The notes beneath the pieces are model-generated. The model saw only the letters and a program-made list of their open reading frames with translations, searched no databases and was not told the DNA's origin. A stretch of 64,000 nt of DNA. Origin: Teredinibacter turnerae. Its GTDB lineage: Bacteria; Pseudomonadota; Gammaproteobacteria; Pseudomonadales; Cellvibrionaceae. Both the position numbers and the translations under genes were made by a program. The stretch is taken from contig NZ_CP149817.1 in the NCBI RefSeq assembly GCF_037935975.1, positions 5,084,001-5,148,000 of the forward strand. Direction: 5' to 3'. Shown here piece after piece: positions 22,249 to 30,542 of this stretch. Numbering within the stretch: the first letter of the stretch is position 1; every line of letters starts with the position of its first letter.

Positions 22249-22267
22249 CAACCATTTCGGAACAGTA

Positions 22268-22498
22268 ATGAGAACGGTAAATATCAGCGACTTTCGGGCT
22301 AATTTGTTGAAATATCTGGAAAAAGCTAACGCTGGTGAGCACTTTTGCGTTACCACCAACGGCAAGCATATCGCCACCATAACGCCCCCAGCAAACCGAA
22401 AACAGCTCGCTCAACAACAACTCGCAAAATTAGCAGAACAAACCGTGATTGAAGACATCGTCTCCCCCACTGACGCTGAGTGGGATGCAAACCTATGA
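22268..22498 (+). CDS. Phd/YefM-family antitoxin
   Basis: A 76-residue protein starting at the ATG at 22268. It has the Phd/YefM N-terminal fold (MRTVNISDFRANLLKYLEKA, then VTTNGKHIATITPP), which dimerises and binds DNA, and a charged C-terminal tail that wraps the toxin. The stop overlaps the toxin start by 4 bases. It should neutralise the PIN toxin and repress the operon through the TTGTACAA sites upstream. Confidence 0.88.
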   Translation: MRTVNISDFRANLLKYLEKANAGEHFCVTTNGKHIATITPPANRKQLAQQQLAKLAEQTVIEDIVSPTDAEWDANL

Positions 22499-22890
22499 TA
22501 CTTCTCGATACCTGTGCGGTAATTTGGGATGCACTGGATCGGCAGCAATTAACACCTAAGGCATTGGCTGCGATAGACAAAGCTGACGAATTCAACGCGC
22601 TAATCATCAGCGACATCTCAATTTGGGAGATAGCCATGCTTATACACAAAGATCGCATCAAAATAGAAACCACAGCCTCTAACTTGTTAAATCTATACCT
22701 CCAAACAAGAAATATTTCCGTCGTTCAAATTTCACCGGAAATTGCAGATCTATCGGTAACATTAGGTTCCGAAATTAATAAAGATCCAGCAGACAGAATA
22801 ATATCTGCCACTTCAATAATCCAAAATGCTCGACTCGTGACAGCAGACCAAAACCTGATTTCGAGTGATCTCGTTGATACAATTTGGTGA
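22495..22890 (+). CDS. PIN-domain ribonuclease toxin (VapC-like)
   Basis: A 131-residue PIN-domain protein with the acidic metal-binding set: Asp in MILLDTC, Glu in ISIWEIA, Asp in PADRIISATS and Asp in LVTADQN. PIN toxins of toxin-antitoxin systems are Mg2+-dependent RNases, often cutting tRNA or rRNA. The ATG at 22495 overlaps the antitoxin TGA (ATGA), which fixes the start. This sub-type (DTCAVIWD...) commonly pairs with Phd-type antitoxins, as here. Confidence 0.88.
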   Translation: MILLDTCAVIWDALDRQQLTPKALAAIDKADEFNALIISDISIWEIAMLIHKDRIKIETTASNLLNLYLQTRNISVVQISPEIADLSVTLGSEINKDPADRIISATSIIQNARLVTADQNLISSDLVDTIW

Positions 22891-22973
22891 CACACGGCAG
22901 CCGTCCTAGTATCGCAGTTAGTTTTTAGAAGCCTGGCAATTAACTACGAATCTGTACTCAGAAATCGGTGTAA

Positions 22974-23435
22974 CTAAAGTTCTGTAGAAAGCACAATATT
23001 TCGATGCTTTTCACCCTCCAATTCGAAATAGCACTCGCCGCATTCGGCTAACCCGTTTTTCGAGTAGAAGCTAAGTGCTTCAGTATTGTATTCCCAACAG
23101 GACAGACTTATATTTTTATGGGTTTTTATAATGTATCGCATCAGCTGGGTTCCATACCCCTTGCGCTGAAAGCGCGGAAGAATGTACAGCGTTTCCAACT
23201 CACCGCGGTCACCAGGATTTACCACAGCATATCCTATAAAGGATTTTTCTTTTCCGAGAAGATACACATTGCGACTCCGTATCATAGCGAGCACATTTTG
23301 CACTGTAAATTCGATCGCTACGTAGTTGGCGATCGCCTCAACTACCCCATCTGTTGAGTAGGTATTCACCCATACAGCTTGGCCAATTGCAGCGATAATC
23401 GCGGCATCACTTTCTTTGGCTTCTACGATTTCCAT
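22974..23435 (-). CDS. GNAT-family N-acetyltransferase
   Basis: A 153-residue acetyltransferase with the acetyl-CoA binding motif A (LETLYILPRFQRKGYGTQLM, the R/Q-x-x-G-x-G loop) and the motif B segment NTEALSFYSKNGL. The substrate is unknown. It stands alone within the accessory stretch, convergent with the toxin gene. Confidence 0.85.
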   Translation of the reverse strand: MEIVEAKESDAAIIAAIGQAVWVNTYSTDGVVEAIANYVAIEFTVQNVLAMIRSRNVYLLGKEKSFIGYAVVNPGDRGELETLYILPRFQRKGYGTQLMRYIIKTHKNISLSCWEYNTEALSFYSKNGLAECGECYFELEGEKHRNIVLSTEL

Positions 23436-24014
23436 TTAGCAAATTCCAATTGATATTAAAGATTATATTTTTTCTGACTGAGCGTATGGGCTAGCAGATT
23501 AAGTTAGCGCAAACGGTTCCCGTTTAGGCAAGGGCAATGCCGCCTTGTACCGCCTGTTGACGTTACAATTTTAATTGCAAAATTAATAAATAGAATTAAT
23601 GCACTGCAAGAGTGGCCCCAAAAAAAATAACCACAATAAATGAGTGTCAATTATTTGGCTGGATAGAGCGCGGCAAATGGCAAACCGCAGAATAAAATCC
23701 ATACGTCAAACAACCAACTTTAACGACAACGCCTAATTTGCGACCTGCCAGAGGACATCCGACCAACACCATCTCAAACCGACAGAACCTCGCAAACAAC
23801 GCACTAAAAAAATCCATAACAATTAACAAAAATTCTATATTTATAGACCCATAATCGCGATTTGTAATTTGTTAGCAGATTAGCAATTAATTTTTCGACA
23901 ACAATACATAAGTCATAATTTTGCAACATCCAAGAATTAATAATCTCCTGTAAGCGAAAGCTTACGACATAAAAAACATGGCTGTATTTAACTTCAAAAA
24001 CTGGAGATTACGCT
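23436..24014. other. AT-rich intergenic region upstream of the protease
   Basis: About 580 bases with clearly lower GC than the surroundings and no supported gene. It holds a short perfect inverted repeat, AAACGG-TTC-CCGTTT at 23511-23525. Near the 3' end is a hairpin with a GAAA loop, GTAAGC-GAAA-GCTTAC at 23950-23965, likely in the leader of the protease gene. The low GC suggests acquired DNA. Confidence 0.4.
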
Positions 24015-25298
24015 TTGAAAAACATAACAGGTATAGCATTTAGTTTTTTAATGTTGATCGGCATAGGTATTCCGGCTCATTCAAACACTCTTGTAGATGA
24101 ATCTATTGCGTTCGATGAACTTGAACGACATAAGGACGAAATGAACTCCATGCTTTATCGGGTAAAAAAGCATGAACTACAGGTAGCAATGAGAGCGATT
24201 GGCGAACTGGCAGAGTCCGAGACAGAAATTCGCTCCGCAGTACGGGATTTGATAACACCAAAAATTGTCGGCGGTGGTGTCGCTGGCACATGGGAAAATC
24301 CGTTTCAGGTTTCACTCGTTGTTGCATCGATTTCAAATAACAAGAGCGCGCATTTTTGCGGTGGCGCGTTTCTTTCGTCCACACAAATTGTGACGGCAGC
24401 GCACTGCGTACGCGGAGTATCACCCAGCCAAATTCAGGTTGTCGCCAACACCCGACGGCTTGATGGCACCGGGTCCCGGGTGGGCGTATCTCAAATTTCG
24501 ATACACCCTAAATATAATTATCGCACTCTGGACTACGATATTGCCGTCGTACGGTTAAGTTCGACCGTATTTAATTTTCCGGTCGATCTTGCGATAGAAG
24601 AACCTGTTGCGGGCAGCTGGCTGTTGGTAACGGGTTGGGGCCGACTAAGCGAAGGTGGCTCGAGCCCTACCGATTTGTACGCTCTCGATATTCCAGTTGT
24701 AAGCACCGCCAGCTGTAACGACGCGAACTCGTATTCTGGCGATATTACCAGTCGCATGTTTTGTGCGGGTTACGAAAGTGGTGGCAAGGATTCCTGCCAG
24801 GGCGATTCTGGCGGCCCCATCACTGGAGGAAATTCTAACAGCCTGCTTACCGGTGTCGTGAGCTGGGGTTTTGGCTGCGCCCGCCCACATTACCCCGGCG
24901 TTTACACCAAAATCGCACACCCGGAAATTCGCTCTTTTATCAGTTCGTTGGCACCCGCGCCAGTCTATCCGTATAACTACACCAGCTACCCCTACACCGT
25001 CACCGGTTACGGAACCCAAACCAACGTTTACGTCCGCAATGCTCAAGGCTACACCGAACGCCTTTGGGGTACTCGCACCTATGCGGACCTGCAAGCAACC
25101 GCAAATGCCTACTGTCGCGGGCTAGGCTATAACCGTGCAAATTACTGGCGGTCGGAAGGTTGTGGCGAAGATGAAGATTCATTCATCCGATTTGACCCGG
25201 CAATCAATAATTGGCACTCCCGAAATTCCGGTAGCGCCAACAACCGCGGCGGTTACTGCCGATACCGCCTTATGAGTGAAGTGAGCTGTGCTTACTAG
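24015..25298 (+). CDS. Secreted trypsin-like serine protease with C-terminal extension
   Basis: A 427-residue secreted S1-family protease. The start is TTG with GGAGA seven bases upstream. Signal peptide (1-23), a propeptide of about 60 residues, then the mature N-terminus IVGGG (84). The catalytic triad is His130 (TAAHC), Asp175 (DYDIAVV) and Ser265 (GDSGGP). Asp259, six residues before the serine, predicts trypsin-like cleavage after Arg/Lys. About 115 residues follow the protease domain: a Tyr/Pro-rich linker and a Cys-containing segment (YCRGLGYN...GYCRYRL) that I do not recognise. It could be a binding or sorting domain. Confidence 0.9.
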   Translation: MKNITGIAFSFLMLIGIGIPAHSNTLVDESIAFDELERHKDEMNSMLYRVKKHELQVAMRAIGELAESETEIRSAVRDLITPKIVGGGVAGTWENPFQVSLVVASISNNKSAHFCGGAFLSSTQIVTAAHCVRGVSPSQIQVVANTRRLDGTGSRVGVSQISIHPKYNYRTLDYDIAVVRLSSTVFNFPVDLAIEEPVAGSWLLVTGWGRLSEGGSSPTDLYALDIPVVSTASCNDANSYSGDITSRMFCAGYESGGKDSCQGDSGGPITGGNSNSLLTGVVSWGFGCARPHYPGVYTKIAHPEIRSFISSLAPAPVYPYNYTSYPYTVTGYGTQTNVYVRNAQGYTERLWGTRTYADLQATANAYCRGLGYNRANYWRSEGCGEDEDSFIRFDPAINNWHSRNSGSANNRGGYCRYRLMSEVSCAY

Positions 25299-26144
25299 CA
25301 TTGAAATAAAATACGATTAACTATCCATAGCGACGACTTGAAATTTTATGGTCGTCGCTTCGATGAGAAACTGACTAAAGTGGCCGATACACGTCTGGAG
25401 AGCTTGTTCTGAAAGCACACTGCCAATTGAGTCTTTGCAGAGTCGTTATGAACTGAGTAGCAGATAAAGAAAATTTCTCTGAGAAAGCGGCTTTAAAGGC
25501 AATGTCGATACTACACAATTCTAGTTTGATAACTGAATAGCCAGGAAGATAAAAACAACGATTAAAACGGCTAAAGCGAGAAAGAAAGTGTTTTTTTCGA
25601 ACCTTTAAGATCTCCCCTTTTCGAACACAGGATCGTATTTCTCACTAAAAAAGTTCAACCATAAACAAGAAAACCCTGGCCCCGCTAGTCCAACTACCCC
25701 CATATTTGCCAAACCAAGGACCTTTGCTCTTTTAAAGTAATCAAAGCTCTTTTTATAGATATATATCCGATGGACGCTAATACCAACAAAGCTAAAAGGA
25801 CTGACACATTTTCACTCATGAGTTAACGCCATCCTATATTCAATTAACAAGAAACAGGTAGTACGCTTTTCTTTATAAAAATCAAAAGGTTAAAAGCGCA
25901 GCGTACGCTGCATAGGGTGTGACAATAAAATGGAGAGGCGGCAGCCGTGAGTGGCCTTCTCGTTCGGGGACAACCTTCACAACTTTCGTGAAGGCTTCAG
26001 GTAAAAAGAAAGCGGCTAAAGCCGAAGCCTTGCCGCTTGCATTCAGATTATTGTGAAGGGACTTCTGAAGGCATTCGCAACTTTTTAATTGGGGTCTGTC
26101 CCCGATTATTCTAACCAAGTGGTGCACTTCGAGTTGAATTCGCC
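25299..26144. other. Non-coding stretch rich in inverted repeats
   Basis: No supported gene in about 850 bases. The first 550 bases are AT-rich. From 25898 to 26103 there is a cluster of palindromes: GCAGCGTACGCTGC (25898-25911, perfect), CTTCAC-N7-GTGAAG (25975-25993), AAGCGGC-N15-GCCGCTT (26010-26038) and GGGGTCTGTCCCC (26091-26103). A 90-codon minus-strand frame across it looks like a by-product of the repeats. Confidence 0.5.
25898..26103. repeat. Palindrome cluster, possible mobile or REP-like element
   Basis: Four inverted repeats within 206 bases, listed under the surrounding intergenic entry. The GGGGTCTGTCCCC core resembles short elements found near REP-associated Y1 transposase genes in marine gammaproteobacteria, though no such transposase is nearby. 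Identity is unproven. Confidence 0.4.
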
Positions 26145-26549
26145 TTACTCCCACCGACCACTAATGTTAGTCCAACCTTCTCGGTTCAAAATATCTTCTT
26201 GATAAATAAAGTAGACAAGTGCCCCCGTCAACAACCCTCCTACCGGAATCAACATCATTCCAATAAACTCACCAAGAGCTTCACCAAATAGAAATACTAT
26301 TGGAGGAACAATTAAAGACGCGGAAACCAAAGATAAGAATGACACAAGCTTCATTTTATTTTTAAGCAAAATGAATTTAAATGGCCTATCAACATAAGAA
26401 ATACCTGCAATCAAAAGCCATGCCGCGATAGTTAACAGCCATTGATGTTCGAACAGAAAATAAATAAATGCTCCAATTAAAGTAAAACCTCCATAAACCC
26501 CAGGGGCAACATGAACTTGGAACGACCTGTATTTTCTATTTTCATTCAT
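26145..26549 (-). CDS. Small four-helix membrane protein, candidate immunity protein
   Basis: A 134-residue protein with about four membrane helices (around residues 20-35, 40-56, 70-90 and 98-118) and no recognised family. The ATG at 26549 is favoured over the upstream GTG at 26558 because AGGTGG lies at a good distance before it. It directly follows the polymorphic-toxin tail gene on the same strand, with the stop and start regions adjoining. A protein in this position is often the immunity partner, and a membrane protein fits a pore-forming or periplasm-acting toxin. That role is inferred from position only. Confidence 0.55.
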   Translation of the reverse strand: MNENRKYRSFQVHVAPGVYGGFTLIGAFIYFLFEHQWLLTIAAWLLIAGISYVDRPFKFILLKNKMKLVSFLSLVSASLIVPPIVFLFGEALGEFIGMMLIPVGGLLTGALVYFIYQEDILNREGWTNISGRWE

Positions 26550-26558
26550 TACTGCCAC

Positions 26559-27098
26559 CTAATCCGACACAAGGAAAGAGGAATTAGTACTCTGGAAATT
26601 AACAATCGCAGAGCCCACTCTACCCGCAGGAGTATTACCAAATACAAATCCCGCACCTATATTCGCTGCATCTAAAATTAACGATCCAGACGAAGCATCA
26701 TTGAAGTAAATATTTGAAGCGCTGACCGTTGCACCTTGGGCAGATATGGCTGTTGCCGCAAGAACCGAAGAACGTGTACCTGTAAGCACTAATCCACTTC
26801 CCGTGGCAGCTATAGTTAAATTACCAGCGACCTCAGAAACACGATAAGCCGAAGACTCTTCGTTCACACCGTCATTAATATTTAACGCTCCACGTGCCAG
26901 CTTCGTCAGCCCAAATGAAACGCCATCACCAAAACCCGCAGCCGCATCAACCACACCTTGAGGCAATGAAGGTAAGTGCCTTCCAAGGTTATCCCAAAAA
27001 CATCTTTCCTGCCGCTTTCGTGCATAAACGGTCATACACTCATCCTCAGGGCAGCTGCTCTGTTGCTCTGGCTCTACCCCTATCCCACTCTGATGCAC
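26559..27098 (-). CDS. Orphan C-terminal fragment of a polymorphic toxin (probable remnant)
   Basis: The 179-residue frame from GTG at 27098 lacks a convincing start, and the frame is open further up to 27218 without one. That upstream part encodes EEEVVVTG, a linker often seen before the toxin tips of Rhs and other polymorphic toxins. It is followed by GVVDAAAGFGDGVSFGLT, the usual pre-toxin segment. The tail after it (VSEVAGNLTIAATGSGLVL...) is hydrophobic and Gly/Ala-rich with no known catalytic motif. The large N-terminal body of such a toxin is missing: only about 110 non-coding bases separate it from the IS element, and the far side of the IS carries an unrelated gene. It is either a dead remnant or a displaced tip module. 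Confidence 0.55.
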   Translation of the reverse strand: MHQSGIGVEPEQQSSCPEDECMTVYARKRQERCFWDNLGRHLPSLPQGVVDAAAGFGDGVSFGLTKLARGALNINDGVNEESSAYRVSEVAGNLTIAATGSGLVLTGTRSSVLAATAISAQGATVSASNIYFNDASSGSLILDAANIGAGFVFGNTPAGRVGSAIVNFQSTNSSFLVSD

Positions 27099-27331
27099 AC
27101 AGCCTTCGTTTCGGGAGTTCCCCCCGTTAACTTCACCCGTGACAACAACTTCCTCTTCAATCTCTCCATTCTGGTTATCCTCTTCTGAGATACAGTTTTG
27201 CCGATTTTTTACGCTTAATTAAAAATCACACCACCTGTTATCCATCGAAACGAAACGCACATTGAGGATTTGCAGCCATAGATCCAAACAAACAATTTCA
27301 GATATTTCCAGATGGCGATTTTGCGGTCTAA

Positions 27332-28478
27332 GGAACCTCTGAAAAATACCGAATATCTGCGATAATACGGCTCATCTCAAGTCGGAGAAAACATTATGTC
27401 CCAGTTAAGCTTTTTAGATGCCGAAGGCCAGGCAAAACGCAAACAAACCCGCAGGGAAAAATTCCTTCTTGAGATGGATAAGCTCCTCCCCTGGAGTGAG
27501 CTCGAAAGGCCGATAGCCCGCTACTACTCAAAATCACTGCGGGGTCGCAAACCGTTCCCGCTTTCAAGCATGCTTCGCATTCACTGCATGCAACTGTTTT
27601 ATAATCTCAGCGACCCTGCGATGGAGGACACCTTGTACGAAGTTGAATCCATGAGACGCTTTGCCGGAATCAGTATTGATACTGTTCCGGACGAAACAAC
27701 GATTTTAAATTTCCGTCACTTGCTCGAAAGACATAACCTCGGGAAGAAACTGTTTTCCAAAATAAACAAACACCTAGCCAAACAAGGCCTTTCCTTTAAG
27801 GAAGGCACGATTGTTGATGCCACTATTATCAGCGCGCCGACTTCGACAAAAAACGAATCCGGCCAGCGGGATCCCGAGATGCACCAAACCAAAAAGGGAA
27901 ATGAATGGCATTTTGGAATGAAAATGCACATTGGCGTAGACGATGCGTTTGGTGTAATCCATAGCATGGATACCACCCCGGCAAATGTTCACGATATAAA
28001 TTTGGGCAGACAATTACTGCATGGTAACGAAAATCGTATGTGGGGTGATGCGGGTTACCTCGGGATTGAAAAACGGGACGAGGCACAAGACCTGGATATA
28101 GACTGGTTTGTTGGCTGCCGCCCCGGAAAACGAAAGACCTTAAGCGGCGCAGCGGCACAGCTTGAAAAAATCAAGGCGAGTGTACGCGCGAAAGTGGAAC
28201 ACCCGTTTCGCATGATTAAACAGCAGTTTGGTTACAGTAAAACCCGCTATCGCGGATTGGCGAAAAATACGGAGCGTTTATATTTGTTGGCGGGGTTCGC
28301 AAACCTTGTTACATGCAAACGGTATTTGCTGGCCTGAGGGTCAGTGCGCCCTGAATTCAGGTTTTGGCCTGAATTTAGGGTAAATTACCAAGGATATGCT
28401 GCGATTTTTTTCTTATTGGGGAAAAAATACTGAAAAATTAATTAAATCGCTAAAATTTGCGTAAAATTCAGAGGTTCC
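27332..28478. mobile_element. Complete IS5-family insertion sequence
   Basis: An 1147-base element with perfect 12-base terminal inverted repeats, GGAACCTCTGAA (27332-27343) and TTCAGAGGTTCC (28467-28478). It is flanked by 4-base direct repeats CTAA at 27328-27331 and 28479-28482. A CTAA-type (YTAR) target duplication is characteristic of the IS5 group. It carries one intact transposase gene, so it is probably still able to move. Matching flanks suggest a fairly recent insertion with no later rearrangement. Confidence 0.95.
27396..28337 (+). CDS. IS5-family DDE transposase
   Basis: A 313-residue transposase filling most of the IS. An N-terminal dimerisation/DNA-binding region (RGRKPFPLSSMLRIHCMQL) is followed by the DDE catalytic core: Asp in IVDATIISAP, Asp in WGDAGYLG and Glu in VEHPFRMIK, with the IS5 landmark HFGMKMHIGVD between. 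No frameshift is visible. The length is typical of the IS5 group. Confidence 0.95.
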   Translation: MSQLSFLDAEGQAKRKQTRREKFLLEMDKLLPWSELERPIARYYSKSLRGRKPFPLSSMLRIHCMQLFYNLSDPAMEDTLYEVESMRRFAGISIDTVPDETTILNFRHLLERHNLGKKLFSKINKHLAKQGLSFKEGTIVDATIISAPTSTKNESGQRDPEMHQTKKGNEWHFGMKMHIGVDDAFGVIHSMDTTPANVHDINLGRQLLHGNENRMWGDAGYLGIEKRDEAQDLDIDWFVGCRPGKRKTLSGAAAQLEKIKASVRAKVEHPFRMIKQQFGYSKTRYRGLAKNTERLYLLAGFANLVTCKRYLLA

Positions 28479-28497
28479 CTAACTTCAGTTAGCTAAT

Positions 28498-29982
28498 TTA
28501 CAGTCCATACTGCCGCTCAAAATGGGTGATTAACGCGGCGGCGTTGGTGGGCTTGCCGGTTGCCCGTTGCATCAGTTCCTGAGATTCCAAACGGCTGCCC
28601 CATTGCCATATATTGTCGTGCAACCATTGGGTAATTTGGGCAAACTCATTTGCAGCGATAAGTGCGTTTAAATCGCCAATTTTCGATTCCATCGCCGCAC
28701 GCAATTGCGCGGCGTTGACTGCGCCGAGCGTGTAGCTGGGGAAATAGCCGAAGGCACCGGACGGCCAATGGACATCCTGCATGCAGCCATCTTTATTATT
28801 TCCCTGGGTATTTACGCCAAGGTACTGTTGCATTTTTTGACTCCAGACGTCGGGAATATCACTCACCTCCATGTCGCCACTAATTAATGCGGATTCAATT
28901 TCGTGACGCACAATAATATGGAGCGGATAACTGAGTTCATCGGCGGATACGCGGATCAAACCCGGCTCCACCCAGCAGACTGCCTGTTTTAAATCATCGG
29001 CGCTGAGCGATACATTCGCAGGAAACAGCGTTTGGACCTGTTTGGCCAGCAGCGCGCAAAAGGCATCCGTTGTGCCTATGTGTTTTTCAAAAAATAAGCT
29101 TTGGCTTTCGTGGATGCTCATGTTTCGCGCCAGACCGAGCGGCTGACCGCGCCACGCGTTTGGCAACCCGGCTTCGTAGCTGGCGTGCCCGGTTTCATGT
29201 ACAGTACCAAACAGGGCGTCGAGAAAATCGTCGGTGCGATAGCGCGTGGTGATGCGCTGGTCTCCAGGGTTTCCGGTGCTGAACGGATGCGCGCTGATAT
29301 CCAGGCGACCTGCGTTAAAATCGAACCCCAGAGTCGCAGCGATATTGCGGCTTAGTTGCTGTTGTTGTGCCACAGGAAACTCGCCGCGTACATTTGCCCG
29401 CGTGATCTTGTTTTGGCGTTCGCATACGGTATTGATCATTTCCGGCAGAATTGCTTTTAGCTGAGCAAAAGTCTCGTCAATGAGGGCGGCGCTGTCCCCG
29501 CAACTGTAGAGCCCCAGCATCGCATCATAGGGCGTCGGCGTGTTCAGCGCTTGCTGGCGAATACGCGCTTGTTCACGCGCGAGCTCGACAACCCGCGTGA
29601 AGCTTGCGCTGAATCCGGCCCAGTCATTTTGCGGCCGCAGTGTTGTCCACTGTTGCTGGCAGAGCGCGTTGGCGACGGCTTGCTCGCGTACCAGCTCTTC
29701 TGGCATGAGGTTACTGTTCTGCCAGGCCCGGCGCATCTCTCGCACATTGGCCGCTTCGTCTGCCGTGAGATCAGCGTCTGTGCAGGCGTCTAACCAGGTT
29801 TGCATCTCCGGCTGGTTCATGGCGCTGTGTTCCAGGGCGGACATTTCGGCGATGGCGTTCGCGCGTTCTTCAGCACCCCCGCCGGGCATCATCACTTCCT
29901 GGTCCCACTCAAGAATGGTCAGGCAGTGCTGGTAGTACGCAATTTTTCGAAACGCGCTGTGGAGATTCTGGTAGGCGCTCAT
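28498..29982 (-). CDS. M32-family carboxypeptidase (Taq type)
   Basis: A 494-residue cytoplasmic zinc metallocarboxypeptidase. The active site HETGH is in TVHETGHASYEAG, and the downstream ligand Glu is in MSIHESQSLFFEKHIG. Length and motif order fit thermostable carboxypeptidase Taq relatives, which remove C-terminal residues with broad specificity. No signal peptide. The stop lies 15 bases from the right target duplication of the IS, so the IS sits just beyond its 3' end and should not harm it. Confidence 0.93.
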   Translation of the reverse strand: MSAYQNLHSAFRKIAYYQHCLTILEWDQEVMMPGGGAEERANAIAEMSALEHSAMNQPEMQTWLDACTDADLTADEAANVREMRRAWQNSNLMPEELVREQAVANALCQQQWTTLRPQNDWAGFSASFTRVVELAREQARIRQQALNTPTPYDAMLGLYSCGDSAALIDETFAQLKAILPEMINTVCERQNKITRANVRGEFPVAQQQQLSRNIAATLGFDFNAGRLDISAHPFSTGNPGDQRITTRYRTDDFLDALFGTVHETGHASYEAGLPNAWRGQPLGLARNMSIHESQSLFFEKHIGTTDAFCALLAKQVQTLFPANVSLSADDLKQAVCWVEPGLIRVSADELSYPLHIIVRHEIESALISGDMEVSDIPDVWSQKMQQYLGVNTQGNNKDGCMQDVHWPSGAFGYFPSYTLGAVNAAQLRAAMESKIGDLNALIAANEFAQITQWLHDNIWQWGSRLESQELMQRATGKPTNAAALITHFERQYGL

Positions 29983-30007
29983 ACGCAGGTTTCCGTGTTA
30001 AATTGAT

Positions 30008-30283
30008 TTAATTTTCCCATTTGCTCGGGGGTATGTTGCTGATGTGGATATGCCCGATAAGCCGAATTGTCGGGCGCAATAAAAACTGAAAGCTGCCACA
30101 AATAAACAGCCATATTGCAGCGGTTTCCCGCTGGGGAAATAAAAATAAAATACTGCCCACCAAAAATAACACAGCAACAATAAAGTCATTAACGATGCTG
30201 ATGACTTCATAGCGCCGCCGGATTACCAGCTCTTTGTGGCCAAGTCTGAGTGTGAGTGGATTGTCGACAGCATTATCGGTCAT
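30008..30283 (-). CDS. YrhK-family small membrane protein
   Basis: A 91-residue protein matching the YrhK domain: a basic RRRYEVISIVNDF start, a first helix (LFLVGSILFLF), a charged turn and a second helix (LFICGSFQFLLRPTIRL). Function is unknown in the family. It lies 25 bases upstream of the carboxypeptidase gene on the same strand and is probably co-transcribed with it. Confidence 0.8.
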   Translation of the reverse strand: MTDNAVDNPLTLRLGHKELVIRRRYEVISIVNDFIVAVLFLVGSILFLFPQRETAAIWLFICGSFQFLLRPTIRLIGHIHISNIPPSKWEN

Positions 30284-30542
30284 TACTTCCCCGTAGCGTT
30301 GTGCAGTATATACCGGGCCGGAAAGCGGACCGGGTGTTTAAGCGCGTGACATTTTCTTCTATCGCGTTCATTAATTCTGACCCATCAGCACCGCATTTGT
30401 TCGTAAGCGCTTGTTTTATCGCGTTTTTACATACGGTTGTTCGGGTCATTCCTGGTCAGCGGCTGATCGCACTCTATTTAAATGACGCTCGCACAGCTCT
30501 ATAATTAGCGCCTAACACACCTTAAATGAATGGTTGTCTCTC

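Noticed and set aside
22241-22267. TTG start giving a nine-residue longer antitoxin
   Set aside because: It would begin inside the TTGTACAA operator; the ATG at 22268 is the better start.
25882-26154. 90-codon open frame on the minus strand
   Set aside because: It covers the palindrome cluster, has no recognisable domain or good start, and reads like translation of structured repeats.
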